From Endobugula sp047636495 (GTDB lineage Bacteria > Pseudomonadota > Gammaproteobacteria > Pseudomonadales > Cellvibrionaceae): 64,000 nt of DNA. This document shows, one piece after another, positions 25,332-34,159 of the stretch (position 1 is its first letter; each line of letters begins with the position of its first letter). The position numbers and the translations under genes were made by a program. The notes under the pieces were generated by a model. It made no database searches, was not told the DNA's origin, and saw nothing but the letters and a program-made list of their open reading frames with translations. The stretch lies in contig JBLILH010000009.1 of assembly GCA_047636495.1 (NCBI GenBank), positions 1 to 64,000 of the forward strand, written 5' to 3'.

Positions 25332-27527
25332 ATGTCTGACAATCAACATCAGAGAAAAAACATATGGTCTATCAAATGGTTTCTTCTCGGCCTATGTTTC
25401 AGCATATTATTAAGTGGTGTTTTTTATGTGTCGCTACTCATAAAGTCTCAAAATCAAAGCGAGATTACCGCAAAAATATATGAACAATCATTAACAGCAT
25501 CTATCAGCCAATATGAATATTTGCCCGCATTATTAGCGAGTGATACGCTACTCATAAACACGCTGCTTTACCCCACAGATAATCGTTTATTAATCAATAA
25601 AAAGCTATTTTTTATCGCAAAAAGAGCCGGCGCCGATGCGGTTTATATTATGGATATATCCGGTAATGTCGTTGCCGCGAGTAATTATAATCAAACTAGT
25701 AGTTTTTTAAATAAAAACTATGCGTTCAGACCCTATTTTCAGCGTGCGCTAGAAACAGGCGATAGACAGTTCTACTATGCTCAAGGAGCAACCACTGGGA
25801 TCCCTGGGTTTTTCATTGCCGAACCGATCATTTATAATAGTAACAATATAGGTGTTGCCGTGGTAAAACTCTCGATGAGTTACTGGGAAGATAATTGGCG
25901 CAGTGCAGAAAACACCGTGATTACGGCTGATGGTAACAACATTATTATCCTGAGTTCTAACGCACAGTGGCGCTATCAAACTATAGGCGACTTGAATGAC
26001 AGTGTATTAAATAAGATTAATGATTCACAACAGTTTGGCAACAAACAACACACTAACCTATACGAGGAACAATACACCATAAACATCTATCCCTTACCTA
26101 AAATCACTTTTTGGGCCATCAATAATCAATTGTATTTATCAAAAAAATCTTCCATCCCGAATATAGATTGGTCTTTTTATTATTTAGTAAAACACCAAAG
26201 ACTACTCTATCCTACGCTGGCATTCTTTTCTATTACTAGCTTGTTTATACTGTTTACTTATTTGATTGGGCGAGAACGAAGGTACAAGATAGCCTCTATC
26301 AATAAAAACCGCAGCTTAGAAACACTTCGGCAAGAGGAACTCAAGACGGTAATGGATAATATTCACGTTGGCGTGACTTTATTTACAGAACAAGGTGACG
26401 TTATTTCTTTTAATGATCACGCTAAACTTTTACTATTTGGCGATAAAACCCATGTGCCTGGCACTATTAGCATTAATGATGTTATCCATATCAACATTAA
26501 TAATCTAGGCGAACTTTTATTCGATAAAATATCATCGGCGACCTACCATGAAACCAGCACCATAACCCATACGGCTGACAACGCCCAAAAAAACATCATT
26601 GATGGCAGGTCAACAATAACACCGATCATGTTTGCTGTTAGCAAAGTAAGCGCAATGAATACCGAATTATATTTAATGACCTTTATCAACATTACTCGAC
26701 GAATAGAGGCCGAAAAAGAATTAGTTAACATCAATAATTCACTAGAGGAGACAATCGAAAAACGCACGCAAGAATTACATCAAGTGCAGGCGACTCTTAT
26801 TCAAAAAAATAAAGCGGCAGCACTAGGTAATATGGCGGCAACCATCGTTCACGAACTCAGCCAACCGTTATCCGCTATTAACAGTTCGATTTCCGCTGTG
26901 AGCGCAAAAATCACTAACGGCGATTGGAATGGGGCTAAAGAATCAGCAAGCCGCCTTAACCCGTTAGGCAAAAAGATGCATAACGTTATCAATTTACTCA
27001 AAAACTTTAGCTATAAAGATGAACAAGCCCATGAGAAAATACATTTTTTAAGCGCGGTCAAGCAATCTATAGATAGCTCAAAAGATATTATTTTTGACAA
27101 AAAAATAAGCTTAGATGAAAAACATCTTCGTCAAACACAAAATATTCACTTATTATATGTACAAGCTAATTCATTAAAGCTTGACTTAGTATTTACCAAT
27201 ATTATTAAAAATGCGATCGACGCCGCCGAAAGCAATAGTGATGCTATCATCACTATTGATATTGCTCACGACAAAGAGAGAATATACTTACATATTACTG
27301 ATAACGGTGTCGGCATAGATCCAACTATAATGCCTAAGCTCTTCAGCCCTTATTTTACCACCAAAGAGGTCGGCAAAGGACTGGGGCTGGGCTTATCTAT
27401 TTCCCATGAGATAATACAAGAATATAACGGGAAAATTAGTGCTAAAAACATTGAAAACGGGACATGTTTCACTGTTGAATTTCCTATTTTCAAAGAAAAT
27501 CCTGACAACAATATTGAAATGGAATAA
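25332..27527 (+). CDS. Sensor histidine kinase, DctB-like
   Basis: This gene encodes 731 residues. A membrane helix lies at 14-36, then a periplasmic dCache-type sensor domain (KRAGADAVYIMDISGNVVAAS, FRPYFQRALETGDRQFYYAQG) to about 290, and a second helix at 293-313. A PAS-like region follows (VMDNIHVGVTLFTEQGDV), then a coiled coil, and a dimerisation box with His507 in VHELSQPLSAINSS, the form typical of DctB. The ATPase has NIIKNAIDAAE, DNGVGID and GKGLGLGLSISHEI. DctB senses C4-dicarboxylates, but no transporter gene is near, so the ligand here is open. Paired with the regulator 12 bp downstream. Confidence 0.88.
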   Translation: MSDNQHQRKNIWSIKWFLLGLCFSILLSGVFYVSLLIKSQNQSEITAKIYEQSLTASISQYEYLPALLASDTLLINTLLYPTDNRLLINKKLFFIAKRAGADAVYIMDISGNVVAASNYNQTSSFLNKNYAFRPYFQRALETGDRQFYYAQGATTGIPGFFIAEPIIYNSNNIGVAVVKLSMSYWEDNWRSAENTVITADGNNIIILSSNAQWRYQTIGDLNDSVLNKINDSQQFGNKQHTNLYEEQYTINIYPLPKITFWAINNQLYLSKKSSIPNIDWSFYYLVKHQRLLYPTLAFFSITSLFILFTYLIGRERRYKIASINKNRSLETLRQEELKTVMDNIHVGVTLFTEQGDVISFNDHAKLLLFGDKTHVPGTISINDVIHININNLGELLFDKISSATYHETSTITHTADNAQKNIIDGRSTITPIMFAVSKVSAMNTELYLMTFINITRRIEAEKELVNINNSLEETIEKRTQELHQVQATLIQKNKAAALGNMAATIVHELSQPLSAINSSISAVSAKITNGDWNGAKESASRLNPLGKKMHNVINLLKNFSYKDEQAHEKIHFLSAVKQSIDSSKDIIFDKKISLDEKHLRQTQNIHLLYVQANSLKLDLVFTNIIKNAIDAAESNSDAIITIDIAHDKERIYLHITDNGVGIDPTIMPKLFSPYFTTKEVGKGLGLGLSISHEIIQEYNGKISAKNIENGTCFTVEFPIFKENPDNNIEME

Positions 27528-27539
27528 CTGACAGCCACT

Positions 27540-28907
27540 ATGAATAAAGACGACATCAGCATAATATTAATCGATGATGACAAAGATATACGTATTAGCA
27601 CTGCAGATTTGCTGTCAACTCATTTCAAAAAGATAGAAAGCTATAGTTCACCCAAGTCTGTACTCCCAAGGGTTAGCACTGAGTTTCCTGCGGTCATCGT
27701 GACCGATTTACGCATGCCGAATGATGATGGACTGGAATTTGCGTCCGCGGCTAATCGTATTGATCCTCACTTACCCATCATTTTAATGACGGGCTATGGC
27801 GACATTTCCACGGCTGTTGATGCAATGAAGCATGGGATTTATGATTTCATAGAGAAACCTGTGGATTCAGAGCGCTTAATCAGTGCCTTAGAGCGCGCAA
27901 TCGAAAAACGACGAGCGACACTTTCGCTCAGCACAACAAAAGAAAAAAGTACCGCTCAGAGTGCACTAGATCAATCAATTATTGGTTATAGTGCGACAAT
28001 GAAGGCGATCAAAAAGAATATTTTAGACTTTTCTTCTATGAGTATTCCTTTGGTTATTTATGGCAATACTGGCACAGGAAAAGAGCTAGTCGCCCACTGT
28101 TTGCATGATTATAGCGAAAGGCGTGAAGCACCTTTTATTTTGCTTAACTGTGCGGCAATACCCGAGGAGCTGATAGAAACAGAATTATTTGGCTATACCC
28201 GAGGCGCATCATCTAATGCGACATCATTGCACAGAGGAAAATTAGAACAAGCCAAAGAAGGGACTATTTTTTTAGACGAAATAGATAGCCTTCCCGTCAA
28301 AGTACAAGCTAAACTTTTACTCGCGCTGGAAAATAAAGTGATCACTCCAGTGGGCAGCAATGTACAAATTCCGATTTATTGCCGTATTATTTCTGCCACG
28401 AAAGAAGAGCTACGAGGCAGCAATCACTTTAGACAAGATTTATTTTTTAGCTTACAAGTCGCTGAAATTAGATTGCCCGACCTTAAGAGCCGCGAAGAAG
28501 ATGTTATCGCCCTGTTTAATCATTTTTCAATGCTTCAATGTGATCACTTAAAAACTCAATATCAACCATTAACAGATGAAGCACAAAAAAAACTCATCAC
28601 TTACGAGTGGCCAGGCAATGTGAGGGAGTTAATTAATGTTGCCATACGCTATGCATTAACCAACTGTACCGATATTGACCATGCATTACACAATGATGAA
28701 CTAGATGATTTTTATCGCCACGAAAACCAATCGTTAAAAGAACAGGTAGAAGCCTATGAAGAATTACTTATAAAATTAAAGTTACGAGAACATAAAGGCA
28801 AGGTCGCAAAAGTACTCGATGACTTACACATTGAGCGCCGTACGTTTAATCAAAAATTAAATCGCTACGGCATCAACACCGGAGACTACAAAGAACGAGA
28901 CACTTGA
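27540..28907 (+). CDS. DctD-like AAA+ response regulator with degenerate sigma-54 motif
   Basis: This gene encodes 455 residues: a receiver domain (1-120, phospho-acceptor Asp56 in VTDLRMP), an AAA+ domain (about 145-375) and a Fis-type helix-turn-helix (about 415-450, KGKVAKVLDDLHIERRTFNQ). Walker A (GNTGTGKELVA) and Walker B (GTIFLDEID) are intact. The sigma-54 contact loop, normally GAFTGA, reads GASSNA at residues 222-227. In the arginine-finger segment, normally FRxDLYYRL, the first Arg is kept (Arg298) but the second is Ser304 (FRQDLFFSL). It is therefore probably not a classical sigma-54 activator. A 13-bp tandem repeat spans its stop codon. Confidence 0.88.
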   Translation: MNKDDISIILIDDDKDIRISTADLLSTHFKKIESYSSPKSVLPRVSTEFPAVIVTDLRMPNDDGLEFASAANRIDPHLPIILMTGYGDISTAVDAMKHGIYDFIEKPVDSERLISALERAIEKRRATLSLSTTKEKSTAQSALDQSIIGYSATMKAIKKNILDFSSMSIPLVIYGNTGTGKELVAHCLHDYSERREAPFILLNCAAIPEELIETELFGYTRGASSNATSLHRGKLEQAKEGTIFLDEIDSLPVKVQAKLLLALENKVITPVGSNVQIPIYCRIISATKEELRGSNHFRQDLFFSLQVAEIRLPDLKSREEDVIALFNHFSMLQCDHLKTQYQPLTDEAQKKLITYEWPGNVRELINVAIRYALTNCTDIDHALHNDELDDFYRHENQSLKEQVEAYEELLIKLKLREHKGKVAKVLDDLHIERRTFNQKLNRYGINTGDYKERDT

Positions 28908-28937
28908 ACGAGATACTTGAACGAGATACTTGAACGA
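28893..28937. repeat. 13-bp tandem repeat over the dctD-like stop codon
   Basis: GAACGAGATACTT is repeated three times (28893-28905 as GAACGAGACACTT, 28906-28918, 28919-28931) with a partial fourth copy. The TGA stop (28905-28907) lies at the first junction. The unit is not a multiple of three, so expansion before the stop would alter the C-terminus. Confidence 0.8.
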
Positions 28938-28987
28938 TAGGACTACCGCATAGGCTTTACAATAATAACGTTAAAAAGCACCTAAAC

Positions 28988-29026
28988 CGTCATCTTATTT
29001 ACTGCTATTTAATGGATAAGATGACG
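28988..29026. terminator. Bidirectional terminator-like hairpin
   Basis: CGTCATCTTAT (28988-28998) and ATAAGATGACG (29016-29026) form an 11-bp perfect stem with a 17-base loop, followed by ATTTTC. The right arm encodes the last residues of the convergent TauE/SafE gene, whose stop lies in the loop. It separates the plus-strand two-component genes from the minus-strand cco group. Confidence 0.55.
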
Positions 29027-29725
29027 ATTTTCACTTGTCTTTGCCGGTGCCGATGCCTGGTGACTGTGCTGGTATGCTGTGACCAGCGTCCACACACCGA
29101 AAATAATAATAAGCACCGACATTCCCTGCCTAATCGACGTATTTTTCACCAATGCCACTACTCTCTCCGCTAATAAACCGCTCGCCATCACCGCGGGCAG
29201 CGTCCCTAACGCAAAAGCAAACATGGTCATCACTGCTTGCAGGGCGCTATCTGCTGAAACCGAGTAAGCCAATGCGCTATAGATTAACCCACAGGGCAAC
29301 CACCCCCATACGGCGCCTAAAAACAATGCCTGGCAAGGTGACTTAACGGGCAACAGGGAACGACTGAATGGTTGCACATAGCGCCAAAGATAAGCCCCTG
29401 CTTTTTCTAGATACACTAAACCTCGCCACCAATTCGCTAGATATAACCCCATTGCAATTAATAAGCATCCTGCAATGAAGCGCATAAATTGAATAGAAAA
29501 ATACCATTGAATACGATCAACAAAAAGATAAAAAATCCAAGCGATCAATAGATAGCTACTAATGCGTCCTATATTGTACAGCACAATAAAGTACATTCGT
29601 TTTTGATAGTGGGTATCGGCCACACCTATTGTGAGCGCCCCCATAATACCGCCGCACATACCAATGCAATGCGCACCCCCTAACAGCCCGATAGAAAAGG
29701 CCACAAAAAACGATGCCCAATCCAC
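29009..29725 (-). CDS. TauE/SafE-like membrane protein, cbb3-linked
   Basis: This gene encodes 238 residues with about six membrane helices. The N-terminus FSIGLLGGAHCIGMCGGIMGAL carries the H-C-x-G-M-C-G-G motif shared with DsbD-like and heavy-metal-handling membrane proteins annotated as sulfite exporter TauE/SafE. The PVKSPCQALFLGAVWGWLPCGLIYSAL segment repeats a Cys-containing motif in the second half. It starts with GTG, overlapping the ccoS stop by one base (TAGTG). Its place directly after ccoS, as in Pseudomonas, points to a role in cbb3 oxidase or copper maturation rather than sulfite export. Confidence 0.85.
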   Translation of the reverse strand: MDWASFFVAFSIGLLGGAHCIGMCGGIMGALTIGVADTHYQKRMYFIVLYNIGRISSYLLIAWIFYLFVDRIQWYFSIQFMRFIAGCLLIAMGLYLANWWRGLVYLEKAGAYLWRYVQPFSRSLLPVKSPCQALFLGAVWGWLPCGLIYSALAYSVSADSALQAVMTMFAFALGTLPAVMASGLLAERVVALVKNTSIRQGMSVLIIIFGVWTLVTAYQHSHQASAPAKTSENRHLIH

Positions 29726-29985
29726 TACCGTTGATCCTCGTGTTGCGGCTTATCGGTATTCACCACATTGTTTTTTGGGGTAGCAATATCAGTATATTCT
29801 GTGTCTATTGGTGTGACAGACGCGGAGGGTCGGGGAGCTTTTTCTATAGGCTCATCGAATAAAATTCGATGCCCTTCACTCTTTAAATCATCGTATTGGC
29901 CGTTATTAATGGCCCAGAATAATATTTTAATCGCTAATACAATAATCACTAGAGCGATGGGAATTAATAAATACAAGCTTTCCAT
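29725..29985 (-). CDS. ccoS: cbb3-type cytochrome oxidase assembly protein CcoS
   Basis: This gene encodes 86 residues. LYLLIPIALVIIVLAIKILFWAINNGQYDDL is the typical CcoS membrane helix with the F-W-A-x-x-x-G-Q-F/Y-D-D-L signature, followed by EGHRILFDE. CcoS is needed for cofactor insertion into cbb3 oxidase. The C-terminal tail after residue 50 is longer than in many relatives and rich in Pro, Thr and Asp. It lies downstream of ccoI and overlaps the TauE/SafE-like gene. Confidence 0.93.
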   Translation of the reverse strand: MESLYLLIPIALVIIVLAIKILFWAINNGQYDDLKSEGHRILFDEPIEKAPRPSASVTPIDTEYTDIATPKNNVVNTDKPQHEDQR

Positions 29986-30076
29986 TCCAATTTTCTCAGG
30001 GGTTTCGAATACAGGGGCGGCAACATAACAATATCAAAAACAATAACAAGAACAATACCAAGAACAATATCTTATT

Positions 30077-32611
30077 TTATACTCTCAGTGCATTAATAAC
30101 GACGACTAGCGAACTCAAGGACATCCCAATGGCGGCCAAATAGGGTGGAATAAATCCAGCAGCAGCCAACGGCAATACGCTAAAGTTATAGGCTAAGGCC
30201 CAAGCCATATTTTGTCGCATAATGCTTTTACAACGATGCGCTAAAGCGATGTTTTTCGCCAGCATGGTTAAATCGTTATTTAATAATATAGCGTCTGCAT
30301 GCGTGCGCGCAAAATCAGACGCCGAATCCATAGCAATAGATACATCCGCACCCGCTAACACCGGCACATCGTTAATACCGTCGCCGAGCATTAACACTGT
30401 GTCATTATTGGCCTGTAGCTGACGGATATACGCCAACTTCTCTTCAGGCATGACACCCGCTTGGTAGGATAATACGCCTAAGTTATTCGCTATACTCCGC
30501 ACTACCGACACATGATCGCCGCTGAGGATATCGACAGCCAAGCGATTCTTTTGTAAATCAGCAACCGCATTGTTAGCGGACGCTCGCAACTCATCAGACA
30601 AACAAATCCATGCGATAGGCGATTGTTCGTCATTGCTATTACTATCATGATCATTATTACTCCCACTGAGCAATAACCACTGGCCTTTTGCAGGCGGAGC
30701 CATATTCGCATCTAAAAAGGTCGGCTTACCTAAAAAATAGCGGCGATCCTTACCATCGATGCTTACGCTACCTTCCACACCTACACCCGTATGTAATACA
30801 TGATTATCAACGCGATAGTGTTTTTCATAATCAATAAACGCATGCGCAATCGGGTGCGACGATCCTCGCTCTATAGCCGCTGCGATAGCGAGCACTTGCT
30901 CTCGGGGATAGCGGCCGTCCACTATAGTCATCTTGACCACACAGGGTTTTCCGTAAGTGAGTGTACCCGTTTTATCAAACACTACACGTGTGACTTGCGC
31001 CAACGTTTCAATCACATGGCCTTTCAGTACCAGTAGACCGTTAGTGCGCATGCGCGACAGAGTCGCGGTCAATACTGCTGGAGTGGCTAATGACAAAGCG
31101 CATGGACAAGTGACTACTAATACTGACAGAGTAATCCACAGCGCCATTTCTGGTTGATGAAAATACCAAAAAGTGTACACCGCTGCCGACCCCACTAACA
31201 CCGCCGCGACAAAGTAACGAGCGACCGTGTTAGCTAATTGCTGCGCCCTTGGCTTATCTTGCTCAGCAAAGGTGGTTAGGCGCTCAATAGTGGATAAGCG
31301 CGTTGCTTGTTGTGTCGCGGTGGCTCGAATAATCAATGTGCCGTCCATATTGACGGTACCGGCAATCACCTGATCCCCAATCTGTTTCCGCACCGGCTCC
31401 GCTTCTCCAGTAATCAGCGATTCGTTAACCGTGCTGACACCTTGAATCACCTCGCCATCGCAGGGTAAACTATTACCAGCAGCAATATGCACGCGGTCAC
31501 CTATAGTCAACTCGTCGAGCACAACCTCTTCGATGCGGTCATTGACCATGCGCCTTGCGATCAAAGGCAATAAACGTGTTGTCGCATGTGTCTGCCGCCG
31601 ATTTTTATAGCGGGTGCGCATTTCTAAATAACGCCCCCACAGTAAAAAAAAGGTGAACATCGAAACAGAATCAAAATAGACTTCGCCTGTGCCCGTTGTG
31701 GTTGCCCACACACTGATACTGTAAGCGAGAATAATGGCAATAGACACCGGCACTTCCATGGTGAGGTGTCCACGTAAAATATTTTTATACGCCGTAGACC
31801 ATAGCGGTTGAGCACTAAACAATATCACCGGTGTTGCCACGATCAAACTTACCCAGCGCAGCAACGACCACCACTGATCATCAATCCCTTGCATATCGCC
31901 AGCGTATAAAGCGATCGCCACCATTCCCACTTGCATCATACCGAAGCCTGCCACACCTAAGCGCATCAACGCCATACGTTGATAACGTTGCTGCCGCTCT
32001 TCGTTCTTATCTTCGCTAAAGGGATGGGGGCGATAGCCGATATCCTCTAAAGACATCATTAATTGGCTCAGACTCACCTGTTGACGATTCCAACACACAG
32101 CGCATTGATGGGTATCGGCGCTGACACGAACAGAAACCACACCGGCAATAGATTGTAAGTGTTGTTCAATTAGCCATACGCAAGCTGCGCACGTGATATC
32201 GTCGAGAAGAAGATGGGCTGTACTCTCTCTTTCGGGGCTATTTGCAGCAGTATCGTTGATGTTATTCACGTCACCGCTAACCGCATCATCATGCCTAACG
32301 ACGTGATGATGGGTGACGAAGCCGCGCTGCACATCATCACGGTCGTAAAGTGCGAAGGATTCGCGTTGTTGTTTGGGGCGTCGATTCAATTGCGAACGAT
32401 ATTGATAGAATTGCTCTAGACCATCGTCGTTGATAATAGTAGCAACGGCTAAGCAACCGGGACAGCAAAAATCGCGCGCTTGTTGCTGCAATGTGAGGAC
32501 GAACTCTCCCGTTTTATCGACGGGTAAACCACAGTGATAGCAGCTGAGAGGTTGAAGTGTGGAGGGGTTATTCACAGAACTATTTACCGGTTTATTTTCA
32601 GCGCTATTCAC
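30077..32611 (-). CDS. ccoI: Copper-transporting P1B-type ATPase CcoI/FixI
   Basis: This gene encodes 844 residues from a GTG at 32611. The N-terminal zinc-ribbon-like part (CYHCGLPV, FCCPGCLAVA) and HMA domain (DDITCAACVWLIEQHL) are followed by about eight membrane helices. Catalytic motifs: TGEAEP (actuator), CPC in VTCPCALSLATP (membrane metal site), DKTGTLT (phospho-Asp), SSHPIAHAF and MLGDGINDVPVL. CcoI exports copper toward the periplasm for cbb3 oxidase assembly. It lies with ccoH and ccoS as in other proteobacteria, but the oxidase genes ccoNOP and ccoG are not adjacent. Confidence 0.95.
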   Translation of the reverse strand: MNSAENKPVNSSVNNPSTLQPLSCYHCGLPVDKTGEFVLTLQQQARDFCCPGCLAVATIINDDGLEQFYQYRSQLNRRPKQQRESFALYDRDDVQRGFVTHHHVVRHDDAVSGDVNNINDTAANSPERESTAHLLLDDITCAACVWLIEQHLQSIAGVVSVRVSADTHQCAVCWNRQQVSLSQLMMSLEDIGYRPHPFSEDKNEERQQRYQRMALMRLGVAGFGMMQVGMVAIALYAGDMQGIDDQWWSLLRWVSLIVATPVILFSAQPLWSTAYKNILRGHLTMEVPVSIAIILAYSISVWATTTGTGEVYFDSVSMFTFFLLWGRYLEMRTRYKNRRQTHATTRLLPLIARRMVNDRIEEVVLDELTIGDRVHIAAGNSLPCDGEVIQGVSTVNESLITGEAEPVRKQIGDQVIAGTVNMDGTLIIRATATQQATRLSTIERLTTFAEQDKPRAQQLANTVARYFVAAVLVGSAAVYTFWYFHQPEMALWITLSVLVVTCPCALSLATPAVLTATLSRMRTNGLLVLKGHVIETLAQVTRVVFDKTGTLTYGKPCVVKMTIVDGRYPREQVLAIAAAIERGSSHPIAHAFIDYEKHYRVDNHVLHTGVGVEGSVSIDGKDRRYFLGKPTFLDANMAPPAKGQWLLLSGSNNDHDSNSNDEQSPIAWICLSDELRASANNAVADLQKNRLAVDILSGDHVSVVRSIANNLGVLSYQAGVMPEEKLAYIRQLQANNDTVLMLGDGINDVPVLAGADVSIAMDSASDFARTHADAILLNNDLTMLAKNIALAHRCKSIMRQNMAWALAYNFSVLPLAAAGFIPPYLAAIGMSLSSLVVVINALRV

Positions 32612-32687
32612 GGACTAATACTCTCAACTTCGCACACCCTTGGCATTGAAACTTGATAAGAAAAGCTCAATAAATTGTCGGGAGCCA

Positions 32688-33251
32688 CTACCAGTCTGCG
32701 ATTAAGGTCACTGATGCTTGCTTAGAAAAATCAATTTCACCCCGTAAGCGCCAGACATTATCAGCAGGATTGAGTGCGTCGACGGTATCAATTGGTGGTG
32801 GTTTGCTGTCAGAGCGAAGGCGTAAGTACCAACGATATTGTAGCTCTCGATCTAACTCTACCTGATAATGGCCCTGCGCTACATGCTTTAAGGCCAGCTT
32901 ATGATCCTGCGCTTGATCCGAAGCATGACTCATCTCCAAATAGATAGCCTCGGGATACACTTGAGTGTTGTTCTTTAGTGTAATCGCTAACTCATTAATA
33001 GAATGATCAAAGACTAATTCGGCACTGAGCGTTAGCGCACCCGCTAACAAATCTTCGTCTAAGCGAACGTTGATTAAGCGCCCTTCTTTATAGTAGTTAT
33101 CCACTACTCGGTCATCGGCATAACGGAACGCAACCGTCCCGTAAATACTACAAACAATCACTATCACAATAAGTGGCGTCAAAATAAACCATGCCCAAGA
33201 TTCACGATACCATTGCTTAGCGACGGGGTTCAGGTCTTGTGGTTTATTCAT
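32688..33251 (-). CDS. ccoH: cbb3 oxidase maturation protein CcoH/FixH
   Basis: This gene encodes 187 residues. One membrane helix at about 17-40 (ESWAWFILTPLIVIVIVCSIYG) is followed by RYADDRVVDNYYKEG, the signature of the FixH/CcoH family, then a beta-rich periplasmic domain. CcoH is a stable helper in cbb3 oxidase assembly. GGGATCC upstream of the ATG gives a ribosome site. It is first in the ccoH-ccoI-ccoS group; no ccoG gene precedes it in this window. Confidence 0.9.
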   Translation of the reverse strand: MNKPQDLNPVAKQWYRESWAWFILTPLIVIVIVCSIYGTVAFRYADDRVVDNYYKEGRLINVRLDEDLLAGALTLSAELVFDHSINELAITLKNNTQVYPEAIYLEMSHASDQAQDHKLALKHVAQGHYQVELDRELQYRWYLRLRSDSKPPPIDTVDALNPADNVWRLRGEIDFSKQASVTLIADW

Positions 33252-33333
33252 AAGGATCCCTGCTGATACTGGTGATTGAATATATTACCGTTGAATGCCA
33301 AAATTTTCGTCGTCACGGGCATTAATAAAAGTT

Positions 33334-34083
33334 TCATTCTAACCAAATAAGATTAGCCATACGACCTGTCACACCATCGCGACGATAAGAAAAAAAAGCG
33401 TCTTTCTCAGTAAAGGTGCAACGGTCTCCACCATAGATCTCACTCACGCCAGACTGCTGTAATATTTCTCTTGCTATTGCATATAAATCACCCATCCACC
33501 GTTGCGATGTTGGAGAGGCTTCGAAGTGCTTTCCAAACGATGCGTTATGACACAAGAAAGCCATTCTTACATCATCCCCCACTTCAAACGCTTGCGCACT
33601 GATCGCCGGCCCTAAATATGCCATAACCGACGCTGTCGGCCCAAACGTACGCAGTGTTTCTTGTAGCACTCCAGACAGTAGTCCCCGCCAACCCGCATGA
33701 GCCATTGCCACCTGAGTTCCTGCTCGATTGCAAAAAAATACGGGCAAACAATCGGCGGTCATCACGCTACAGGGGCGATGAGTGGCTCGAGACGTGCAGG
33801 CATCTGCCACAATATTATTGGTATCCGCTAATAAGTCATTGTCAATCACGTCAAGATCAGCAACATTATTACCGTGAACTTGTGTGAGCCACGTGATAGT
33901 TTCTAGCTGTAAGTTGTTCAATAATTGGCGTCGATTAGATATAACGTCAGGCGGGCTATCGCCAACATGCGCACCCAAATTAAAGCTTCTGTAGGGCTGC
34001 TGACTCACGCCGCCTGTTCGCAAGGTGAAACATGCCTTGACTTGAAAAGGTGCTGGCCATATTAACTTTTGAATATTAAACAT
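33334..34083 (-). CDS. pgeF: Peptidoglycan editing factor / YfiH-family purine nucleosidase-like
   Basis: This gene encodes 249 residues of the YfiH (laccase-domain) family. FTLRTGGVSQQPYRSFNLGAH, WLTQVHGN, MTADCLPVFFC and VAMAHAGWRGLLSGVL supply the conserved His/Cys metal residues. PgeF prevents wrong amino acids in peptidoglycan stems in Escherichia; relatives act on purine nucleosides. It follows rluD as in many gammaproteobacteria and has GGAG before the ATG. Confidence 0.93.
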   Translation of the reverse strand: MFNIQKLIWPAPFQVKACFTLRTGGVSQQPYRSFNLGAHVGDSPPDVISNRRQLLNNLQLETITWLTQVHGNNVADLDVIDNDLLADTNNIVADACTSRATHRPCSVMTADCLPVFFCNRAGTQVAMAHAGWRGLLSGVLQETLRTFGPTASVMAYLGPAISAQAFEVGDDVRMAFLCHNASFGKHFEASPTSQRWMGDLYAIAREILQQSGVSEIYGGDRCTFTEKDAFFSYRRDGVTGRMANLIWLE

Positions 34084-34159
34084 TACCGCTCCACCCCTAT
34101 TAAGGGTAAGATATTTACCAAAAAACGCTTATCTTAAAAGCAGTTATACGTCATGTTAT

